Part shown: positions 43,708 through 51,724 of the stretch, piece after piece | How positions within the stretch are numbered: position 1 is the stretch's first letter | How the letters are laid out: each line of letters opens with the position of its first letter | Assembly (NCBI GenBank): GCA_964538875.1 | Contig: CAZIHO010000007.1 | Location: 1-57,482 of the forward strand | Reading direction: 5' to 3' | Length of the DNA: 57,482 nt | From: CAZIHO01 sp964538875 | GTDB lineage: Bacteria > Pseudomonadota > Gammaproteobacteria > Chromatiales > Chromatiaceae | The notes under the pieces: generated by a model | What the model saw: only the letters and a program-made list of their open reading frames with translations | Databases searched by the model: none | What the model was told of the DNA's origin: nothing | Position numbers and translations under genes: made by a program

Positions 43708-45030
43708 GTGAATTACGTGGGTGTTGCTTTGCTGGGCATGAACGAACGCTCCCAGGCGGCAATGCAAATGTTTCTTGAACGTCAATCGGCCCATGCCTAC
43801 CGCACGGTTGACCGGCTCAAGGCCAGTATCGCCGTTTTTGATCTGGATGGCAGCCGCGGTAACCGGGATTGGCTGGAATTTCGCGAACAGCACCCGGATT
43901 TTCCGGTGGTCCTAGTTTCCGTGCGGCAGCCGGACGAACCCGACCTGGTTTGGGTCCGCAAGCCGGTGCAGGGTCCCGCCTTGTTGGCCGCCCTGGACAA
44001 GCTGCGCCCGCCAATGAAGCCCGAGGAACCGGAGGCGGCCCCGGCCAGCCTGTTCAGCTTCGACCCGGATCCCTCCCAGGCGCCCTTCCCAGGCTGGGAA
44101 CCCCGTCCCGAATATGTCCCGCCAGACAGCCCCCAGCCCGCAGCGTCCCCGTCTGGACCGGCAGTCACGCCGGTGGCCGCGACACCCGTGCCGCAGGTCC
44201 GGCCCCTATTGACGGCCCGCCCGGCTCCCGCCCAGGGTCAAGCTTCCCAACCAATTTCCCAACCGATTTCCCAGCCGAATTTCCAGCCGGCCGCCCGGCC
44301 GGCCGCCCGGCCGGCCACCAAGCGCCCCAAGAATCGCCATTACGGCCATGTCATCGACATCAGCCAAGACCGGGAACTGTTTTTTAAGCCAGAGCTTTAT
44401 TACATGGGCGTAGTTGGGGAAGCCCTGCGCCAAGCCCTGACGGATGGGATACCCAGGGTCATCACCGGCACCCTGCAACGGGGCCAGTCCATTCTGGTCA
44501 CGGCCGAGAATGGGGGCAGCGTGTACTGCGACCTATCGGACGGTGTGCTCCGCTATCTGTGCCTGGTACCCCTGGCGGACCAAAACGTGGTCATGCGCAA
44601 GGGCTCCCAGCAAGACCTGGAGGCCCGCTCCGGGACCCCGGCCCATGGCGAAACCTTTCTGTGGAAAATGTCCCTCTGGTCATCCCGGGGGCGCTGCCCG
44701 GAAGGAACCGACCTGGACGCCCAAGTGGTCTTGACCCGCTGGCCCATCCTGGCCCATTTGCCGCCCTTCCCCCACGCGGTGCGCATGACCGCACTTTGGC
44801 GATCCCATGGCGTGTCCCTAAACGAAACCGCCAACACCCTGCATATCCCCCTGGCTTATGTGTTGGCCTTTTATACGGCGGCCCTAGCGACGGGAACAGC
44901 CCGCCAGAATTCGGCTGATCCGGCTGCCGGGAATGGCTCACCCCCGGCCGTCCCGGACCAGAAAGCGCGGCGCAAGGCGGGCGGACGGTCCGGGCTCCTG
45001 TCCCAAATACGATCATTGATAAAAAATTAG
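43708..45030 (+). CDS. Pseudo-receiver protein with unrecognised C-terminal domain
   Basis: 440 aa from a GTG with GGCGGA upstream. Residues 1 to about 100 look like a degenerate CheY-type receiver: Asp45/47 in VFDLDG, Ser71 at the Thr position, and Lys85-Pro (VRKP), but the N-terminal acidic pair is missing. A Pro/Ala/Gln-rich linker (about 105-210) carries a repeated SQPI segment. The C-terminal domain (about 215-420) is unrecognised; its last part (VRMTALWRSHGVSLNETANTLHIPLAYVLAFYTAALA) may be a winged-helix. It may be an output or scaffold protein of a motility or second-messenger system, but no partner is adjacent. Confidence 0.75.
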   Translation: MNYVGVALLGMNERSQAAMQMFLERQSAHAYRTVDRLKASIAVFDLDGSRGNRDWLEFREQHPDFPVVLVSVRQPDEPDLVWVRKPVQGPALLAALDKLRPPMKPEEPEAAPASLFSFDPDPSQAPFPGWEPRPEYVPPDSPQPAASPSGPAVTPVAATPVPQVRPLLTARPAPAQGQASQPISQPISQPNFQPAARPAARPATKRPKNRHYGHVIDISQDRELFFKPELYYMGVVGEALRQALTDGIPRVITGTLQRGQSILVTAENGGSVYCDLSDGVLRYLCLVPLADQNVVMRKGSQQDLEARSGTPAHGETFLWKMSLWSSRGRCPEGTDLDAQVVLTRWPILAHLPPFPHAVRMTALWRSHGVSLNETANTLHIPLAYVLAFYTAALATGTARQNSADPAAGNGSPPAVPDQKARRKAGGRSGLLSQIRSLIKN

Positions 45031-45033
45031 GTT

Positions 45034-45084
45034 GTTGACCGGCCAAATCCCTGGATCTGGCTGGGTTCCAGGGCGGCCGGCAAC
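45034..45084 (+). terminator. Strong hairpin after the pseudo-receiver gene
   Basis: Starts 4 bp after the TAG at 45028-45030. Nested arms GTTG-CCGGCC-CCCTGGA pair with TCCAGGG-GGCCGG-CAAC, with small bulges. There is no T-run, so termination may be rho-assisted. It lies between convergent genes and could shield both 3' ends. Confidence 0.5.
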
Positions 45085-45197
45085 CCTGGATACCCGTCCC
45101 ATGACAGTCCACCGGCGCCGCTGGACCGGCTAGGCAATCCAACCTGAATTGCTCCGCTGGCGGATCCAGATGGGTATCCCGAGCCTGGCAACCGCCA

Positions 45198-45213
45198 CCA
45201 GCACAGCTGCTGG
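45198..45213 (-). terminator. Small hairpin after the seven-gene operon
   Basis: Stem CCAGCA/TGCTGG with a 4-nt loop, 9 bp beyond the last stop of the operon on the minus strand. Short and without a T-run. Confidence 0.35.
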
Positions 45214-45221
45214 CTGCTGAT

Positions 45222-46334
45222 TCAACCTCGAATAGCGGGAAGTTTGGCTGGACGGTCGAGAGCCGTTCCGCCGCGCCAGCCTCCCGGCGCCCTGGGCGCC
45301 GGCGGCCCCAACACCCCGTCCCAGGGCTGCCAGGTGGAGCAGAGTCGTCCGTTGGGATGAAAAACTAATTCATGCACCAGCCCCGGATGGGCCCGTCGAA
45401 CAGCTTCCAGGCGGGCCAGGTCGGCGGTTTCGAACACCAGATCCTGGCCATGGCGATGCCAGACTTCCACATAGTAGTAGTAGCCCACGACCTGTTTGAC
45501 GAATTGAAACGAGGGGTCCCCGCTCACCTGCTCCAGCAGGGGCGCCAGGGGCACCCGCCGCTCACGGATAAACCGGGCAACAGGGTTGAGCGCCAGGGTG
45601 GCGGGATCGGCGCGCATCAGTTCCCGGAACACCAGGTTGTCGAAACCCGCCGCCCGGGCGTAATCCAGCATCCGGAGCAAGCCGTACCAATCCTGGACGC
45701 CGCCCCGCACCAGTACACAGGACAGGCGCGGCCGGGGTCCGCCCCGGCAGGCGCGGGTGATGTCCGCCAATTGCTCCAGGCCGGGGGCGGCGGCGTAGCC
45801 CATCAGCCGTTGATTGACCCGGTCGTCCGGATGGGCGCGACTGATATTGAGGTGGGCGATGCCGGTGGCGATGATCCAATCCAGCAGCCGCCGCCCGTCC
45901 CGCTCTTGGAACAGGCCGGAACCGTTGCTGGTGAGGGTGCGCTTACGCAGCCCGCGCCGGGCCAGCAGTTTCAGCAAGCGGGGCAAGCGCGGGTCCAGGC
46001 TGGGCTCGCCGCCGGTGATGGAGACGCTGGGATTCAGGGGCGCCAGAGCGTCCAGGCTGGCTTCCAGGGCGCCGAACCAGCGCTCGGGGTCCGGCTCGCT
46101 GGTCTTCTGGTCACGCAACCGCCCCCCCCGGGACGCCGGACGCAGTTCCTCCACGCAGAAGCCGCACCGGGCGTTGCAGGGCTGGGCGCTGTAGATGGAC
46201 AAATTGGCGTTGGCGTACAGTTCCAGCGGTTGGCCCCAGAGGTCCAGCGCCAAGGTCCGTCGGGCACTGCTGTTCTGATGCAGTTCGTAGGCGGTGCTGC
46301 CGGCCCGGCGCAGATTCGGGTTGAACGGGGTCAA
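45222..46334 (-). CDS. Radical SAM protein 2 of the MoxR-VWA operon
   Basis: 370 aa from the TTG at 46334, whose TTGA overlaps the stop of the preceding radical SAM gene. The open frame runs on to 46811 but that part is antisense-free out-of-frame sequence inside the upstream gene. The cluster Cys are 53/57/60 (QPCNARCGFC); SITGGEPSLDPRL gives the GGE motif. C-terminal Cys residues are isolated (GRLCSTWQPWDG), so no SPASM or twitch multi-Cys domain is seen. Last gene of the operon. Its sequence is unlike radical SAM 1 apart from the core, so the two probably do different steps. Confidence 0.85.
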   Translation of the reverse strand: MTPFNPNLRRAGSTAYELHQNSSARRTLALDLWGQPLELYANANLSIYSAQPCNARCGFCVEELRPASRGGRLRDQKTSEPDPERWFGALEASLDALAPLNPSVSITGGEPSLDPRLPRLLKLLARRGLRKRTLTSNGSGLFQERDGRRLLDWIIATGIAHLNISRAHPDDRVNQRLMGYAAAPGLEQLADITRACRGGPRPRLSCVLVRGGVQDWYGLLRMLDYARAAGFDNLVFRELMRADPATLALNPVARFIRERRVPLAPLLEQVSGDPSFQFVKQVVGYYYYVEVWHRHGQDLVFETADLARLEAVRRAHPGLVHELVFHPNGRLCSTWQPWDGVLGPPAPRAPGGWRGGTALDRPAKLPAIRG

Positions 46335-47029
46335 GGCAGACGGCCCATGGCCTCGGAGCGGGCCACCAGATCCGTGCCCCACTGGGAGCCATCCGGATTG
46401 ACCAGACGAAAATCGCTGCCAGCAAGCAACGGCGGCTCCCAGTTGACTTGATGGCGGGCCAGGCCATAACGCTGCAAGGGAAAGCAGTTGACCCGCTCGC
46501 CCAGGCCGGCCGCTGCCAGCCGGCTGGTCAGCCCGGCCGGATCTTCCTCCCCCGGCCGGTAGCGGGCGTTGATGACCAGTTGCCGGTCGCCACCCAGCCG
46601 CTGTAGCAACTCCCCCATCGACACGGCTAACGCCACCAGACCGGCGTCCCGCTCCAGCAGATACTGATTGATGGACAACTTGAGGGTCAGGGGCGCGCCC
46701 AAGCGTTCCAGCCAAGGCGCCAACCTGGCCGGCTGGCGCGGCAGTGCCAGGCCGTTGGTGCAGACCACCAGCCGCTGACAGCGTGGATTGGCCCGCAGCC
46801 GCTCCACCCAAGTCCAGAAGGCCGGATGCAGCGTGGGTTCGCCCCCTTCCAACTGGGCCTCGAAGGGGCCGTCCGGCACCAACCCCGGCAATGCCTGGGG
46901 GTCCAGGAAACGAGTCCCCTTAGGTGACGAATAGGTGCTGCACCAGGGGCAGGCCCGGTTGCAATGGTTGGTGATGGCCAGATAGACCCGGTGCGGACGG
47001 CCCGGATAGGGATGGTCCAGGGGATTCAT
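46331..47029 (-). CDS. Radical SAM protein 1 of the MoxR-VWA operon
   Basis: 232 aa, short for the superfamily. Cys23/27/30 (ITNHCNRACPWCSTYSS) ligate the cluster, and LEGGEPTLHP is the GGE motif. LVVCTNGLALP contains the expected strand 4 motif. There are no auxiliary-cluster Cys. The ATG at 47029 overlaps the ligase stop by 4 bp and its own stop overlaps the next start by 4 bp. The compact size recalls activating-enzyme or PqqE-like N-terminal modules. Substrate unknown. Confidence 0.87.
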   Translation of the reverse strand: MNPLDHPYPGRPHRVYLAITNHCNRACPWCSTYSSPKGTRFLDPQALPGLVPDGPFEAQLEGGEPTLHPAFWTWVERLRANPRCQRLVVCTNGLALPRQPARLAPWLERLGAPLTLKLSINQYLLERDAGLVALAVSMGELLQRLGGDRQLVINARYRPGEEDPAGLTSRLAAAGLGERVNCFPLQRYGLARHQVNWEPPLLAGSDFRLVNPDGSQWGTDLVARSEAMGRLP

Positions 47030-48402
47030 GGTTCCCGCCGGTAGGGAATCACCTTGGCGGCTTGGCCCAAGTCCAGGTTCACCTGCACCTCCAGCGGCGC
47101 GCCCCCGAACAGGGCACCGAGGGCGGCCCGCAGGCTGGCCAAGTCCAGCGCCCGGCCCGCCACCGGCCGTACCTCGACCCGCACCCGGCGGTCACCGAAT
47201 TGGGTCAGGGCATGTTGCAGCACCGGAAATTCCCGCAGCACCCGGCTCACGTCCACTGGATTGACCGGCACGCCGTCCCCATCCTCCAGGGCCACCGGCT
47301 CCCGCCCCTCCAGATCCAGCAGCCGGGGCATGGGGTCGCCGCAGGCACAGGGGCTAAAGTCCAGCCGGCCCCAGTCACCGGTGCGATAGCGGAATAGGGG
47401 CACGAAGGGATTGCGCCCGCCGGTGACGCAAATTTCCCCCACGCCCTCAGTGGGCCGGCCGTCCTGTCCCAGGGTTTCCAGGTGGACATCCGGCGGCAGC
47501 CAGTGATAGCCCTCCCCCAAGGGACAGGCGTAGGCCAGGGGGCCGGTTTCGGTGAGGGAATACCAGTCGATCACCGGACAGCCGTATTGCTCCCTCAGCA
47601 GGTCCTTGAGGGCTGGGCTCATGGCCACCGCCGTGGTCAAGAGGGCCAGCGGCCGGGCTACCAGGCCCAGGTTCGCCATGGCGGCAAAGGACAGGGGATC
47701 GCCGGCCAGGAATTGGGGCTGAAAGGCGTCGAAATAGGCCTGGGCATCGGCCGGGTCCCGCCAGGCGTCCGGATGCAGATTGAGCTTGGCGAATCCGGCC
47801 CCGTTCCAGTAAGAGAAGCTGGCCGGATAGCTGACGGTACGGGCCTGGTGGCCGACCAGGAAATGGGATACCCGCTCCGGCGCCAGCTCCAGGGTCAGGC
47901 CCCAACGGCCCAGGGCGTATTGGATCAGGGGCAGATAGGCGTTGACCGCCACCGGATCGCTGGGCACCCCCAGGGCGTGACCACTGGTACCGGCGGTGCG
48001 ATAGAGGATCATGCGCGCCAGGTCGGCGTCGTCCGGCACCCAATATTCGGGACCCTGGGCCAGGCCGGCGCGGCCGGTGCTGGGCAGGGCTGTCCAGTCC
48101 GACGCCAACTCCCGATCCTTGACCAGACGCCGCAGAAAAGGGGTGGCCGAGATCCGATCCCTGGCCCAAGCCAGGATCGCCGGCGCCGGCCGCCGCTCCC
48201 GTCCGTCCCGCTGGGTCGCCAGGGTGCCGGCAAAGGCCCGCACCCGGTCTAGATCCGCCAGACTCAACCGGTCGCCAGCACCCTGGTACCAGTGGGGGGC
48301 GCTGGGGTGGCGGTACAGGGCGCCCAGGGTTGCTGCCGCCACCGGACCCAGGGCTGGCGTGGTGGCGATCAGGTCTTCCAGTTGAATGGCGTCTTTGATC
48401 AT
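47026..48402 (-). CDS. PaaK/F390-synthetase-like AMP-forming ligase
   Basis: 458 aa member of the adenylate-forming superfamily closest in pattern to phenylacetate-CoA ligases and coenzyme F390 synthetases. Visible core motifs are RTAGTSGHALG (about 135-145, phosphate loop), DWYSLTETGPLA (about 279-290), YRTGDWGRL (about 339-347) and the CxC of SPCACGDPMPR (Cys352/354). A C-terminal Lys (QAAKVIPYRRE) is placed for the adenylation half-reaction. It should activate a carboxylate as an acyl-AMP. Starts directly after the stop of the upstream gene with no spacer and overlaps radical SAM 1 by 4 bp. Confidence 0.88.
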   Translation of the reverse strand: MIKDAIQLEDLIATTPALGPVAAATLGALYRHPSAPHWYQGAGDRLSLADLDRVRAFAGTLATQRDGRERRPAPAILAWARDRISATPFLRRLVKDRELASDWTALPSTGRAGLAQGPEYWVPDDADLARMILYRTAGTSGHALGVPSDPVAVNAYLPLIQYALGRWGLTLELAPERVSHFLVGHQARTVSYPASFSYWNGAGFAKLNLHPDAWRDPADAQAYFDAFQPQFLAGDPLSFAAMANLGLVARPLALLTTAVAMSPALKDLLREQYGCPVIDWYSLTETGPLAYACPLGEGYHWLPPDVHLETLGQDGRPTEGVGEICVTGGRNPFVPLFRYRTGDWGRLDFSPCACGDPMPRLLDLEGREPVALEDGDGVPVNPVDVSRVLREFPVLQHALTQFGDRRVRVEVRPVAGRALDLASLRAALGALFGGAPLEVQVNLDLGQAAKVIPYRREP

Positions 48403-49005
48403 TTATTCCCTCGACCCCTTGGCCGCCGCCTCTTCCGCCGCCTTGCGGGCCAGTTCCTCCCGCACCTGGCGGGCACGGGCTTCCTCCCGCTCCGCCTCCT
48501 CCTTGGCCAGGCGCAGCTTCTCCTTGGCCGCCGCCACCGCCCGCACCCGGGCCACGCTGGACAGGGCGGTCAGGCGATCTTCCGCTTGATTGGGCGTCTC
48601 TCCGTCCGGCACCAGGCCCAGACCCGACAGGCACAGGCGCACCAATTCCTCGCGCCGGTCCTCATCCTGCACGAAGGCCGCCGCGCTGGCCACCTGAGCC
48701 AATTCCGGGGCGTCCCGCTCCAGCCAGGCCAGGGCCCGGTCCGCCAGATCCGGCAGCCCCCGGCCAATGGCTTGCAGTTCCCCATCCGCCAGCAGCCAGG
48801 CGGCCACCAACGCCAGCCGGGCGCTGCCCTCGGCGGCGCGGCCCCGCAGCCAGCCGAGCCGTTCCGGCGCCGGGGGGGCGCCCAGGTCCCGGCGCCAATC
48901 ACAGAGCAGCGCCCGGACATCCGGCAACGGGCCCCTACCTGGCAGAAAATCCGGCGGCGTTTCCGCCAGGCGCCGGGTCAAGCGGGCCACCTGGGGACCC
49001 GTCAT
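48403..49005 (-). CDS. Helical protein with charged coiled-coil tail, MoxR-VWA operon
   Basis: 200 aa from the ATG at 49005, which overlaps the VWA gene stop by 4 bp. Residues 1 to about 140 are helical, with no motif I recognise (TRRLAETPPDFLPGRGPLPDVR near the start). Residues about 145-198 form an Ala/Glu/Arg/Lys-rich coiled coil (VAAAKEKLRLAKEEAEREEARARQVREELARKAAEEAAA segment). It could be an adaptor that joins the ligase and radical SAM part to the ATPase part of the operon; that is inference. Confidence 0.75.
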   Translation of the reverse strand: MTGPQVARLTRRLAETPPDFLPGRGPLPDVRALLCDWRRDLGAPPAPERLGWLRGRAAEGSARLALVAAWLLADGELQAIGRGLPDLADRALAWLERDAPELAQVASAAAFVQDEDRREELVRLCLSGLGLVPDGETPNQAEDRLTALSSVARVRAVAAAKEKLRLAKEEAEREEARARQVREELARKAAEEAAAKGSRE

Positions 49006-50729
49006 GGTTTGGCCTCGTAGGTGCGGCGGGCGAACTCCCGGGCGAACGCTACCACCCCCTCCCAATCCGGCACCCGCGCCACCCGCCAACCCATGGCCTC
49101 TAGGCGCTGGATGCCCGGTTCAAAATGGGTCAAATATTGGGCCGGACTGGCCAATAACAGGGTGGCGCCACCGCCCGCGTCCTTGACCGCCCGTTGCGCC
49201 ACTTGCCAGCCGTCGCCGCTATTCAGGGACGAGAAAATATCGGTGTCGGTGAGAATCAGCAGGTGGCAACGGCGGCCCCGCCGGATCTTCGGCTTCACTT
49301 CCTTGAGGCGCTGAATGCCATAGCTGTAGCCGGTGCCCAGATAATCCACCAGCAGGTTGAACAGCAGATTCTGGTCCCGGATGAAGCCGTCCGTAGCCTT
49401 GGACTTGCCCGGCTCGCCGGACAGGCAGGCCATCACCCGGGCGCCGGCCCGCAGCGCGGACAGGCTGACGATGAACCCGGCCAGCACCGCGAAGGAGGTG
49501 GTCCGGGTGGGCGCCGGCATGGACCCGGAACAGTCGATGCCCAGATACAGGTCGACCACTTGCTCGGCCTGGGCTTCGCCGGGGGCCTGGCCCCAGGTGC
49601 GGGTCAGGGTGGTGTAACCGGGAATCAGCAGCGGCGCGCGAGTCAGGGATTCCAGCCAATCCACCTCCTCAGCGGGACGGCCCCAATCCCAGGTCTCCAG
49701 GCCTTCCGGCATCGGCTCCTGGACCCGGGGCAGCACCCGCGCCGGAAAGCGAATCAAATAGGGCCGCGCCCGTTCCCGGTAATAGCGAATCGCCGTATCC
49801 CGCTCCTTGGAGCGCACACCCATGGCGCGCAGCAGTTCCCCGTATTCCCCCAGATCCCGGTAGCGTCGCCGGGTCTTGCCGCCGGAGTCCTGGGCACGGG
49901 CGGCGCGACTGGACCGCTCCACCGCCAGTTCCCGTTCGCCGTTCAGCGCCGGGTCCTCGGCCGGGTGCAACACTGGGTCCCCCTCGTCCCCGTCCTCCTG
50001 GATCAGTCCATCCGGGATCTCCCCCGCCGGCGCTTCGGCGGTGTCGCCCCAACCGGCCAGGCCCGCCCCGGCCGCATCCTGGGGCTCGTCCAGGTAGGGC
50101 CGGCACAGGGCGGCGAACCCGGCGGCGCCCCGGAGCCAGTCACGGGCATAAACCCGTACCAGGCGAGCCCCCAGTTGCGCATCCCCTTCCTCTCCATCTT
50201 CCAGGCTTTTGCCGCCCAGGCTGCCGGGGGCCAGCCGCCAGAGGATTTCGTAGATACGCAGATAGAGCCACCACAGTCGGCCAGATCCGCCCAAACGGAC
50301 ATAGATTTCCGGAAAGCGCAGCTCAAAGCGGCGTTGCAACTGGTCGTTGATGAGCAGATCCGCGTACAGGTTGGCGACCAGGGGCGCGCTGGCCTCGCGC
50401 CCCGGCAGACCCCGCCGCACCCGGGCCAGCAGCCGGCCCTGATCGGTCAAATCCGCCGGACAGAGGATGTGGTGGCCGATCTCGTGGCCCAGCACCTCCA
50501 GCGGAAACTCCCCCAGGTTGCGGGCGGCGATTTCCAGGAGATTCAGTACCACCGCGTGGTCATCCAGCCGGATCATAGCGAAGCTGCTGGTGAGACCTTC
50601 CCGCTTGGCGCAGGCCCGGTCCAGGCACCAGATGGGCTCGGACAGCCGCGCATAGTCGCTCCACAGCGCCAGGGCCCGGGGCCAGTGGGCGCGCCAGTGG
50701 GCGTGCAGTTCGGTCAGGGATGAGGTCAT
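49002..50729 (-). CDS. Putative zincin-VWA fusion protein of the MoxR-VWA operon
   Basis: 575 aa from the ATG at 50729 (overlapping the upstream stop by 4 bp). An HExxH motif, His82-Glu-Ile-Gly-His86 (EVLGHEIGHHILCPADLT), lies in the N-terminal region, suggesting a metallopeptidase-like fold. An acidic middle section (about 265-300) follows. The C-terminal VWA domain has the metal-ion-dependent adhesion motif D399-x-S-x-S (LGIDCSGSM) and a LILTDTDIF strand. The architecture recalls DUF2201-type proteins, which join a putative metallopeptidase to a VWA-like domain beside MoxR ATPases. A longer open frame to 51425 is rejected. Confidence 0.87.
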   Translation of the reverse strand: MTSSLTELHAHWRAHWPRALALWSDYARLSEPIWCLDRACAKREGLTSSFAMIRLDDHAVVLNLLEIAARNLGEFPLEVLGHEIGHHILCPADLTDQGRLLARVRRGLPGREASAPLVANLYADLLINDQLQRRFELRFPEIYVRLGGSGRLWWLYLRIYEILWRLAPGSLGGKSLEDGEEGDAQLGARLVRVYARDWLRGAAGFAALCRPYLDEPQDAAGAGLAGWGDTAEAPAGEIPDGLIQEDGDEGDPVLHPAEDPALNGERELAVERSSRAARAQDSGGKTRRRYRDLGEYGELLRAMGVRSKERDTAIRYYRERARPYLIRFPARVLPRVQEPMPEGLETWDWGRPAEEVDWLESLTRAPLLIPGYTTLTRTWGQAPGEAQAEQVVDLYLGIDCSGSMPAPTRTTSFAVLAGFIVSLSALRAGARVMACLSGEPGKSKATDGFIRDQNLLFNLLVDYLGTGYSYGIQRLKEVKPKIRRGRRCHLLILTDTDIFSSLNSGDGWQVAQRAVKDAGGGATLLLASPAQYLTHFEPGIQRLEAMGWRVARVPDWEGVVAFAREFARRTYEAKP

Positions 50730-51724
50730 TGGAGTTCGCAGCGCAGCAGCGCCACCCGGTGGGAGGTGCCCAGCGCCACCGCCAATAGGCCCTGATGCCA
50801 TTGCCAGGCGCGGGCGCTGGCCAGTTCCGGCATGGAGATGCGGCGTCCGTTCCAGGCCAGCAAGCCGGCGCCGCTGACCCGCGCCGGGCTGGGATCCGCC
50901 GGCGTGGGCACCGGGCCGCCGCCGATCTGGACTGCTTCGGTGCCGTAGCCGTCGCCGAACAGGGCCACCCGGCTCTCCCCATCGCCGGCCACCAGCCGGC
51001 CCGCGTCCAGCCCCACCAGGGGCGGGCGCCGGAACGGGCCGCCGAAACCGGCAAAGCCCCCCGCCCAGCCCAGCAACCGGGGCACCAGCGGGGCAGCGGA
51101 CTCCCCGGGCATGGCTTGGGGCTGGTGCAGCCAGCGGGCCAGATCCTCCCCGGTGGGCGGCCGCTCCAGTCCCAATATCAGGCGCAGGGGTTCGCCGGGC
51201 AGGGTTTGGGCATCGGCCAGAGCGCGCTGGCGCAGGCTGGCCAGTCCCAGCCGCCAGGCCAGCACCCGGCCCAGGGACAGGGCCTGCTCGGCGCTGTCGC
51301 ACCAGGGGGCCAGGGCAGACAAATCCTGGGCCCAGACCAGGGCCCGCTGGGGCTGCCCCTGGGCGAGCCGGTGCAGGGCGTTCACCAGAGCGCCGGGGAA
51401 GCGGGTGGGCTGGGCCGCCAGACACTGGGGCAGCGCCGTCAACAGGGTGCGCAAGCCGGCGTCGATGGCCGGCTCCCGGGCCTTGGGTCCCAGCCAGCCC
51501 CGCGCCACCAGGGCCAAGCCCATCTCGTAGAGGGCCAACAGGCTGATGGCCAGCCCGTCCCGCCGGGTAGCCGCCAGCGCTTCCGCCACCGGGTCCAGGG
51601 TGCCGGTCAGCCAGGTTTGGAAATCCTCGCCATCCAGGCCGCCAGCGCGGGCCGCGTCCTGGAAACGCTGGTTGAAACCGGCCCGGCCGGCCCGCAGCAC
51701 GCCGGCCAGGGCGGGTCCGATCAT
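50726..51724 (-). CDS. Unrecognised 332-aa protein between MoxR and VWA genes
   Basis: The ATG at 51724 overlaps the MoxR stop by 4 bp. The N-terminal two-thirds are Ala/Leu-rich and helical, possibly repeat-like (LLTALPQCLAAQPTRFPGALVNALHRLAQGQPQRALVW region). The C-terminal third is Gly-rich with beta-strand character (LVAGDGESRVALFGDGYGTE, LAVALGTSHRVALLRCELQ). I do not recognise the family. Being encoded between an AAA+ MoxR and a VWA protein, it may be the third component that such pairs often have. Confidence 0.78.
   Translation of the reverse strand: MIGPALAGVLRAGRAGFNQRFQDAARAGGLDGEDFQTWLTGTLDPVAEALAATRRDGLAISLLALYEMGLALVARGWLGPKAREPAIDAGLRTLLTALPQCLAAQPTRFPGALVNALHRLAQGQPQRALVWAQDLSALAPWCDSAEQALSLGRVLAWRLGLASLRQRALADAQTLPGEPLRLILGLERPPTGEDLARWLHQPQAMPGESAAPLVPRLLGWAGGFAGFGGPFRRPPLVGLDAGRLVAGDGESRVALFGDGYGTEAVQIGGGPVPTPADPSPARVSGAGLLAWNGRRISMPELASARAWQWHQGLLAVALGTSHRVALLRCELQ

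Noticed and set aside
45222..46811. 529-aa reading of radical SAM 2
   Set aside because: The N-terminal 159 residues overlap radical SAM 1 in another frame and show no similarity.
49002..51425. 807-aa reading of the VWA gene
   Set aside because: The first 232 codons lie in another frame of the 332-aa gene and are low-complexity Gly/Pro/Ala; the ATG at 50729 is in a 4-bp overlap.
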